DNA of 6,037 nucleotides, from contig CAMDER010000107.1 in assembly GCA_945896935.1 (NCBI GenBank), positions 1-6,037 on the forward strand, written 5' to 3'. Position 1 is the stretch's first letter. The number at the start of each line of letters is the position of its first letter. Made by a program: the position numbers and the translations under genes. Under the pieces are notes generated by a model. It did not search any database, was not told where the DNA came from, and saw nothing but the letters and a program-made list of their open reading frames with translations. This DNA comes from Bifidobacterium breve. GTDB lineage: Bacteria > Actinomycetota > Acidimicrobiia > Acidimicrobiales > Ilumatobacteraceae. Positions 1-4,474 of the stretch are shown here, piece after piece.

Positions 1-39
1 CTTGCTGTTGTTCGACTTCTTGATTGGTTGCTTGGCCAT
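1..39 (-). CDS. 5' end of a gene cut by the window edge; possible DsbA-like thioredoxin partner
   Basis: Reading leftwards from an ATG at 39-37, thirteen codons are open to the window edge and encode MAKQPIKKSNNSK. The start lies five bases after the stop codon of the BdbC-like gene, and a GGAG lies at 54-51, about 11 nt before the ATG, so translation from the same transcript is plausible. The short, lysine- and polar-rich start would suit the cytoplasmic tail of a membrane-anchored protein. BdbC/DsbB genes are commonly paired with a DsbA/BdbD-type thioredoxin-fold oxidoreductase, so that is the best guess for this gene. The guess rests on context alone, because no catalytic CxxC or membrane anchor is inside the window. 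The existence of a gene here is more certain than its function. Confidence 0.5.
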   Translation of the reverse strand, partial: MAKQPIKKSNNSK

Positions 40-44
40 TTAGG

Positions 45-587
45 TCACTGCTCCGATGACTGGTCGTGTGATGTATTCGGCTGAACAAAAAGTAGTGCAG
101 CGATCGCGATGAAACCACTCAGGGCCATGAACGACAGCGTGACAAATCCGATGCGACGGAACCAGACATCGGTGCACGATGGTCCAATCCCACAGGCACC
201 TTCGCCCAATGATGGTTTCCATTCAATGAGGTAGTGGTAAGTCGACAAACAAATACCAGCGATCAACAGCGGTAACGCGTACCAACGTACGTTGCGGTCT
301 TTGCGAATCGCGGCAACGAGCAAAATACCGGCCAACGGGAACATACAGATGCGCTGGAACCAGCACAATCGGCAAGGGACGTAATTAGCAACTTCGCTGA
401 AATACAGACTTCCAGCGGTTGCACCAGCGGCGACTAACCATGCCAACCACAGCGCCAATCGACGAATTTCGCCGACGACCGAAGCCCGTGGCGAAACCCA
501 AAGTCCCAACAGGACATATGAGACTCCCCCAACCAGCGCGATCAGCGCCAATAAGGACGCAAAAAGTTCAACTGTTCTTACGTTCAT
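45..587 (-). CDS. BdbC/DsbB-family disulfide bond formation membrane protein
   Basis: This 180-residue integral membrane protein should reoxidise a DsbA-like partner outside the cytoplasm and pass electrons to quinone. The family signature PCRLCWFQR is clear, with the first redox pair C72/C75, preceded by the helix ending in SLYFSEV. The second extracytoplasmic cysteine pair is C132/C138 (CGIGPSC), followed by the typical RIGFVTLSFMALSGF helix. Membrane segments are roughly 44-66, 78-94, 103-122 and 147-168, the four expected for BdbC. An additional hydrophobic helix at 7-30 precedes them. The frame is open 38 codons further upstream, to an ATG at 701, but that would run deep into the divergent gene. 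The ATG at 587 gives a natural N-terminus and has a -10-like CATACT 7 nt upstream, suggesting a leaderless mRNA. Family assignment is firm; the actual partner and the role of the extra helix are inferred. Confidence 0.9.
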   Translation of the reverse strand: MNVRTVELFASLLALIALVGGVSYVLLGLWVSPRASVVGEIRRLALWLAWLVAAGATAGSLYFSEVANYVPCRLCWFQRICMFPLAGILLVAAIRKDRNVRWYALPLLIAGICLSTYHYLIEWKPSLGEGACGIGPSCTDVWFRRIGFVTLSFMALSGFIAIAALLFVQPNTSHDQSSEQ

Positions 588-590
588 CTT
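585..590 (+). promoter_or_regulatory. Candidate -10 element of a leaderless promoter for the sulfurtransferase-permease operon
   Basis: CATCTT lies 7 nt before the ATG at 598, the same spacing as for the other transcription units in the window. It matches TATAAT only at A, T and the final T, so it is weak. An alternative hexamer is TACGTT at 579-584, which would give a leader of a few bases. The first three bases of CATCTT are the complement of the start codon of the divergent BdbC-like gene. No -35 element is evident. Confidence 0.35.
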
Positions 591-594
591 TGTC

Positions 595-600
595 AGTATG
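595..600 (-). promoter_or_regulatory. Candidate -10 element of a leaderless promoter for the BdbC-like gene
   Basis: Read on the minus strand, CATACT matches four of six bases of TATAAT and ends 7 nt before the ATG at 587. Transcription would then begin at or next to the start codon. No convincing -35 or Shine-Dalgarno sequence is present, which fits a leaderless actinobacterial promoter. The hexamer contains, on the opposite strand, the ATG of the divergent gene. Confidence 0.45.
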
Positions 601-3186
601 CCCGCCCCACAGGCAAGAATGGAAATCTTGAACGAGTTAGAGCCCAAAGTCCCGATCGTTATTTCGGCCCAAGATCTGCAGGCTCTTGACCGTACCGACA
701 TCGTTATTGCTGATGTCCGCTGGTATCTCGACGGACGCGATGCTCGTAAGGCCTACACCGACGGTCACATTCCGAGTGCGATTTTTGTTGACCTAGATCG
801 CGACCTTGCTTCTTCAGATCGAACTGACGCCACGCACGGTCGGCATCCATTTCCTACTCCATCTGCCTTCGCTGGCGCGATGTCACGACTTGGTATCGGA
901 AACGACTCTTATGTTGTTGCCTACGACGACACTGGCGGCATGACAGCATCGCGACTCGTTGTCATGTTGCGCATGCTCGGTTGCAAAGCATCGGTGCTTG
1001 ACGGTGGAATTGCTGCCTGGGACCGCGTCAATGACCATCCTCTTGCTACTGGCAAGCCCACGAATGTTAAAGCAGCATCATTCGCGTCTGTTGATTGGCC
1101 GACCGATCAACTCGTTACCAAACATGAACTCGAATCAATCGTCGCCCAAGGTGCAATTAATTCACGACGAGTCATTCTTGATGCCCGTTCAGCCGATCGT
1201 TTTCAAGGCGTTGTCACTGAAGCCACCGCAAAGCTAGACCCCCGACCTGGTCACATTCCCGGAGCATTCAGTGCACCATGGAATGCTGTTATCAATGCAG
1301 AAACATCAACGTTTAAATCTGTTGAAGAACTGCGTAGCCATTACGAGTCGCTTTGTGTAGACCTCGCCGATGAAGTGATCGCTTATTGCGGCAGTGGGGT
1401 TTCGGCTTGCGCCAACCTCGTTGCGATCGAACATGCTGGCTTTGCAACACCGCGACTATTCGTTGCTTCTTGGTCGGGTTGGTCGTCCGATCCCGATACC
1501 GCCGTTGAAGTTGGAAGTGTCGCACCTGATCGTGATTTGTTTGCCACGCACGTGACTGCCATTAGTTCAAATGCCGTACGCGCACTGCGGCGTACTCGGC
1601 AAAAAAATCGACTCGCTGAAGTTGAATGGTTTGAAGCGCTCTATCGCGTGTACTTGGCGGCATTTATTTTCGGTGGCGGAATTTTGTTTATCTCTGGACT
1701 CGTACCCGATAAGCCAGTCGCCAATTCGATGGCGGCCGACGTCTTAAAGTTTGGTCCAGCATGGCTAGGGCTCGCTGGGATTTTGGCTGTTGCCATGGGG
1801 CTGCGCTCTGGAAGTCGTGGCGGACCACTGGCAATTGAAGAAGCAGATGTTCGCCACGTGTTGCTAGCCCCCGTGAGTCGTCAACGAGTACTTCTTCGCC
1901 CAGCCGTTCAGCGACTTCGTTCGGCAATGTTTGCGACCGGTGCTGCTGGTGCAGTTGCTGGTCAGTTAGCAGCCCGTCGCTTACCTGGAAGTGGAATGTC
2001 ATGGGCTATGTCAGGCGCACTGTGGGGCACAACCGCTGGCGCGCTCTTTGTTGGTGCGGCATTATGTGCACACTCCCTCAAACTTCGAGGCTGGATGGCA
2101 AGTGTCATTGGCGGCGCATTGATTGCATGGCAAATTGCCACCGCTCTTCCGAGTTCACAACTTACTGGCCCCGGTGATCTTCATGGTGGGCTTGCACTTT
2201 GGGGAGAACGAACGCGAGTCAGTGAGCTCATCCCATCGGTTGTTGCAGCCCTCTTGATCGTGATTGGTCTCGCACTCTTGGCTCGTCAATCACTTGAGGC
2301 ATTGTCACGTCGGTCAGCACTCGTCACTCAATTGCGTTTTGCAGTGACGTTGCAAGACCTTCGCACCGTTACTTTGTTGCGTCGCCAACTCAGTCAAGAA
2401 CGCAGTCGCAATCGCCCATGGATCAAAATGAACCGGAAGAAAACAAAGAACCGCTTCTCTGCTGAATGGAATCGTGGTTGGCAAGGTTTATTACGTTTCC
2501 CATTGAGCCGAATCACCCGAATCGCCACGCTGACCATCGTTGCTGGTTTATGCCAAGTAGCGGTTTATAACGGCACAACCCCAGCAGTATTAGGTAGTGG
2601 TCTGGCGTTATTTATTTTGGGACTAGAAATTTGTGAACCATTTGCCCAGGAGATTGATCAGGGTGAACGAACCGATGCATATCCCAAATTGCGCGGCGCA
2701 ATGTACATCGCTCTCCTCAGCCCAACGGCGGCTATCGCGATTCCGATCGCAGGCATCATGGTCGCCACGATGGGAATTGTCGAACCTCATATGTGGTCGG
2801 TCGCGGCAATTTGCGCCGTCCCATCTTTAGTCGGCGGTCTCGCTGGTGCAGCAATCAACATTGTTTCGGGTGCACCTGATCAAGTTTCATCAACAGCACA
2901 AGCCAACATGATGCCGCCAGAAGTTGCTGGCACCGTGAGTCTCATCAAAGCAATTTGGCCAGTTGTACTTGCGATACTCGGAAGCTTGCCCATGGTCGGC
3001 GCTCGTATGGCACTTGCTGATGGCAACGCGCCAGAAGCTCCCGCTCTTCGCATTGCAATTGCCATCGTACTCATGGCCATGATTATTGGTGGCTGGGTGC
3101 GCTTCCGCGATGACATCAAGAATTCTTTGAACAACGCCGCTGCCGAAAGTCGCGGTCAGAAAACTCGTACCGGAGGAAACACATGA
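598..3186 (+). CDS. Fusion protein: two-domain sulfurtransferase (rhodanese/3-MST type) joined to a 12-segment ABC exporter permease
   Basis: This 862-residue protein has two parts. Residues 16-305 form a complete tandem-rhodanese sulfurtransferase. The first domain (about 20-150) has the usual DTGGMTASR loop, with D110 where a catalytic Cys would sit. The second (about 175-300) has GHIPGAFSAPWN and the active-site loop CGSGVS with C264. CGSGV[ST] is typical of 3-mercaptopyruvate sulfurtransferase, whereas thiosulfate rhodaneses usually have CRKGVT. From about residue 340 it is a membrane protein with two sets of six likely helices: about 350-369, 386-403, 443-460, 468-491, 499-517, 546-564, then 639-655, 663-679, 702-725, 733-756, 783-802, 817-834. 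A very basic cytoplasmic stretch (571-640) separates the sets. The piece EEADVRHVLLAPVSRQRVLL resembles the ADxxxLLxAPxSR element of ABC-2/EcsB-like exporter permeases. The next gene, an ABC ATPase, overlaps it by ATGA, so this is presumably the membrane subunit. Start: ATG 598; an in-frame ATG at 619 is an alternative. The substrate is unknown. A short linker (305-340) joins the parts without a stop codon. Confidence 0.85.
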   Translation: MPAPQARMEILNELEPKVPIVISAQDLQALDRTDIVIADVRWYLDGRDARKAYTDGHIPSAIFVDLDRDLASSDRTDATHGRHPFPTPSAFAGAMSRLGIGNDSYVVAYDDTGGMTASRLVVMLRMLGCKASVLDGGIAAWDRVNDHPLATGKPTNVKAASFASVDWPTDQLVTKHELESIVAQGAINSRRVILDARSADRFQGVVTEATAKLDPRPGHIPGAFSAPWNAVINAETSTFKSVEELRSHYESLCVDLADEVIAYCGSGVSACANLVAIEHAGFATPRLFVASWSGWSSDPDTAVEVGSVAPDRDLFATHVTAISSNAVRALRRTRQKNRLAEVEWFEALYRVYLAAFIFGGGILFISGLVPDKPVANSMAADVLKFGPAWLGLAGILAVAMGLRSGSRGGPLAIEEADVRHVLLAPVSRQRVLLRPAVQRLRSAMFATGAAGAVAGQLAARRLPGSGMSWAMSGALWGTTAGALFVGAALCAHSLKLRGWMASVIGGALIAWQIATALPSSQLTGPGDLHGGLALWGERTRVSELIPSVVAALLIVIGLALLARQSLEALSRRSALVTQLRFAVTLQDLRTVTLLRRQLSQERSRNRPWIKMNRKKTKNRFSAEWNRGWQGLLRFPLSRITRIATLTIVAGLCQVAVYNGTTPAVLGSGLALFILGLEICEPFAQEIDQGERTDAYPKLRGAMYIALLSPTAAIAIPIAGIMVATMGIVEPHMWSVAAICAVPSLVGGLAGAAINIVSGAPDQVSSTAQANMMPPEVAGTVSLIKAIWPVVLAILGSLPMVGARMALADGNAPEAPALRIAIAIVLMAMIIGGWVRFRDDIKNSLNNAAAESRGQKTRTGGNT
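3172..3176 (+). promoter_or_regulatory. Strong Shine-Dalgarno for the ABC ATPase
   Basis: GGAGG ends 6 nt before the ATG at 3183 and lies inside the last codons of the permease gene. It fixes the start of the ATPase. It contrasts with the first genes of the transcription units here, which lack such a site; this is what is expected if only internal operon genes need a leader-based ribosome site. Confidence 0.85.
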
Positions 3187-3953
3187 GCCGCCACCCCAAA
3201 CCACCCAATGCACAAAATGCTGAATCAGCAGCAACGCACAAAACCGAACCAGTGCTTCCTGCTGCTCTCATTGCAAACAATGTTGCTAAGGACTACGGCG
3301 ACGGTCCTGCGTTGTACCCATTGTCATTACGAATTGAAGAGCACGAAAAAGTTGCATTGATCGGCCACAACGGTTCGGGAAAAACAACTTTCTTGCGCAT
3401 GGCGACCGGATTACTCGAGCCCGCTTCAGGTTCAATCACTGTCTTTGGACAAGAGCCAGGTTCAATGGACGCTCGCAGCAAACTGAGTTATCTAGCCGAC
3501 ACCCCAACGTTTTACGACGACCTGTCGGTTTGGGAACACCTCGAATACACCGCACGTTTGCACAACATGGGTACATGGGAGCAAAAAGCTGCCGACCTAT
3601 TGGGTCAACTCGGTATCTACGAACGCGCCGACGATTTGCCGACTCGCTTTAGCCGTGGCCTCAAACAAAAAGCCGCCATTGCGATTGCATTTATTCGACC
3701 GTTCGAATTGATGCTCATTGACGAACCCTTCGTTGGCCTCGACGCTGACGGCAAAGAAGCGCTCCTCGACCTCTTCGATCAAGCCTCGGCCGATGGTGCC
3801 GCACTCGTCGTTGCCACTCACGAACTGAGCTTTGTTTCGCGTACGGCTCGCACCATTGCCTTACGAGATGGTTCTTTGGTATTCGATGGCGAGTCGTCGC
3901 AAGCCGAAGCCCGTGGGCTAGTCGCAGTTGAGGGCACCGCTATCCAAGATTGA
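3183..3953 (+). CDS. ABC transporter ATP-binding protein (exporter type)
   Basis: This 256-residue nucleotide-binding subunit should power the permease encoded just upstream. It has A-loop Y38, Walker A GHNGSGKT (61-68), signature FSRGLKQ (156-162) in place of LSGGQ, Walker B LMLIDE with catalytic E181, D-loop GLDADG (185-190) and switch histidine H213. The [YF]S[RK]G[ML][KR]Q form of the signature is common in ABC-2/EcsA-like exporters, which agrees with the permease type. The Q-loop glutamine appears replaced: the usual YLPQ reads YLAD, putting D106 at that position. The first 28 residues are a polar extension before the fold begins. The stop of the previous gene overlaps the start (ATGA), so the two proteins are translationally coupled and probably made in a fixed ratio. 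The transported substrate cannot be read from this subunit. No hairpin terminator is visible after the gene. Confidence 0.93.
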   Translation: MSRHPKPPNAQNAESAATHKTEPVLPAALIANNVAKDYGDGPALYPLSLRIEEHEKVALIGHNGSGKTTFLRMATGLLEPASGSITVFGQEPGSMDARSKLSYLADTPTFYDDLSVWEHLEYTARLHNMGTWEQKAADLLGQLGIYERADDLPTRFSRGLKQKAAIAIAFIRPFELMLIDEPFVGLDADGKEALLDLFDQASADGAALVVATHELSFVSRTARTIALRDGSLVFDGESSQAEARGLVAVEGTAIQD

Positions 3954-3964
3954 AAAACGAGCAC

Positions 3965-3970
3965 TACACT
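3965..3970 (+). promoter_or_regulatory. Candidate -10 element of a leaderless promoter for the DUF2510 protein gene
   Basis: TACACT fits the TAnnnT core well and ends 7 nt before the ATG at 3978. There is no Shine-Dalgarno sequence between the ATPase stop and this ATG, although the gap is only 24 nt. The small gene is therefore likely to have its own leaderless transcript, possibly in addition to read-through from the operon. Confidence 0.55.
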
Positions 3971-3977
3971 CATCAAC

Positions 3978-4418
3978 ATGCTTGAGTTCACATCACTTAA
4001 AGTTTCTGCAGACGCACCCGCCGACCTCGCGACTCAACTCACTTCAATGTCGGCTCAGGGCTGGCAAGTCGTCAATATCGTCGCGGCAAACAATGACATC
4101 GTTGCGTACTTGTCACGTCTAGTCAGCGTCACCACAACAGCCCCTGCCCCAGTTCAGCCGACTCCGGCCAGTGACTCTGTTGGTTGGGCTGCAACAGATA
4201 CACCATCAAGCCCCAGCACATTTATTTCACCAACACCAGCATCAAGCTCGACTCCACTTGCGACCTCGACGCCAACACCGTCGGTCGCACCAAGTGTTCC
4301 TGCCGATTGGTACAAAGACCCGGCGGGTCGCTACGAGTTTCGCTACTGGGACGGCGCAAAGTGGACTGAAAACGTGTCACGCGCCGGCGTGATGTATAAA
4401 GATCCGCCCACTAAGTGA
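3978..4418 (+). CDS. Small protein with DUF4177-like N-terminus, Pro/Ser/Thr linker and DUF2510 C-terminus
   Basis: This is a 146-residue protein of unknown function. Residues 1-47 resemble DUF4177-type domains: a short strand (LEFTSLKV), a helix (ADLATQLTSMSAQ), then GWQVVNIVAANNDIVAYLSR, which follows the family's 'GWELV...afLkR' pattern. Residues 50-108 are low complexity, rich in Pro, Thr, Ser and Ala, and probably unstructured. Residues 110-130 form a DUF2510 motif with WYKDPAGRYEFRYWDG and a following KWT, then the VSRAG and DPP tail often seen after this motif. DUF2510 is found mostly in Actinobacteria, often at an end of membrane or envelope proteins; its function is not established. 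There is no signal peptide or membrane segment, so the protein appears cytoplasmic. The start is the ATG 7 nt after a -10-like TACACT. Its relation to the exporter upstream is unclear. Confidence 0.8.
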   Translation: MLEFTSLKVSADAPADLATQLTSMSAQGWQVVNIVAANNDIVAYLSRLVSVTTTAPAPVQPTPASDSVGWAATDTPSSPSTFISPTPASSSTPLATSTPTPSVAPSVPADWYKDPAGRYEFRYWDGAKWTENVSRAGVMYKDPPTK

Positions 4419-4429
4419 CCAACGGACTA

Positions 4430-4451
4430 CGAGACTCACAAATTGGTCTCG
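4430..4451. repeat. Short inverted repeat: weak terminator or operator
   Basis: CGAGAC at 4430-4435 pairs exactly with GTCTCG at 4446-4451 across a 10-nt loop, and a short run of four T follows at 4456-4459. It lies between the small DUF2510 gene and the promoter of the Rieske gene. As a terminator the stem is short and the T run poor. Its position just upstream of the -10 hexamer at 4463 would also suit a regulator binding site. It could be chance. Confidence 0.3.
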
Positions 4452-4462
4452 CCACTTTTGGA

Positions 4463-4468
4463 TAGTTT
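4463..4468 (+). promoter_or_regulatory. Candidate -10 element of a leaderless promoter for the Rieske/MBL gene
   Basis: TAGTTT (TAnnnT) ends 6 nt before the GTG at 4475. This spacing is what leaderless actinobacterial promoters show, and it supports the GTG over the in-frame ATG at 4490. There is no purine-rich ribosome site before either start. Confidence 0.5.
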
Positions 4469-4474
4469 GGTTCT

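Noticed and set aside
419..631. Plus-strand open frame of 70 codons opposite the BdbC-like gene
   Set aside because: It is antisense to a clearly conserved membrane protein, its composition is Arg/Pro-rich, and it has no ribosome site or recognisable domain.
588..701. Upstream extension of the BdbC-like gene to an ATG at 701
   Set aside because: It would add 38 residues with no family resemblance and overlap the start of the divergent operon by about 100 bases. The ATG at 587 has better promoter spacing.
1688..2002. Minus-strand open frame of 104 codons inside the permease
   Set aside because: It is a Gln/His/Arg-rich translation typical of antisense frames, with no start signal and no domain.
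2890..3234. Minus-strand open frame of 114 codons across the permease/ATPase boundary
   Set aside because: It overlaps two well-supported genes and their translational coupling site, and its protein has no recognisable features.
3954..3977. Terminator between the ABC ATPase and the DUF2510 gene
   Set aside because: The 24-nt gap has a short A run but no inverted repeat that could form a hairpin.
4171..4392. His/Gln-rich overlapping frame within the DUF2510 gene
   Set aside because: The low-complexity protein is produced by reading the Pro/Ser/Thr linker out of frame. The DUF2510 frame is the meaningful one.
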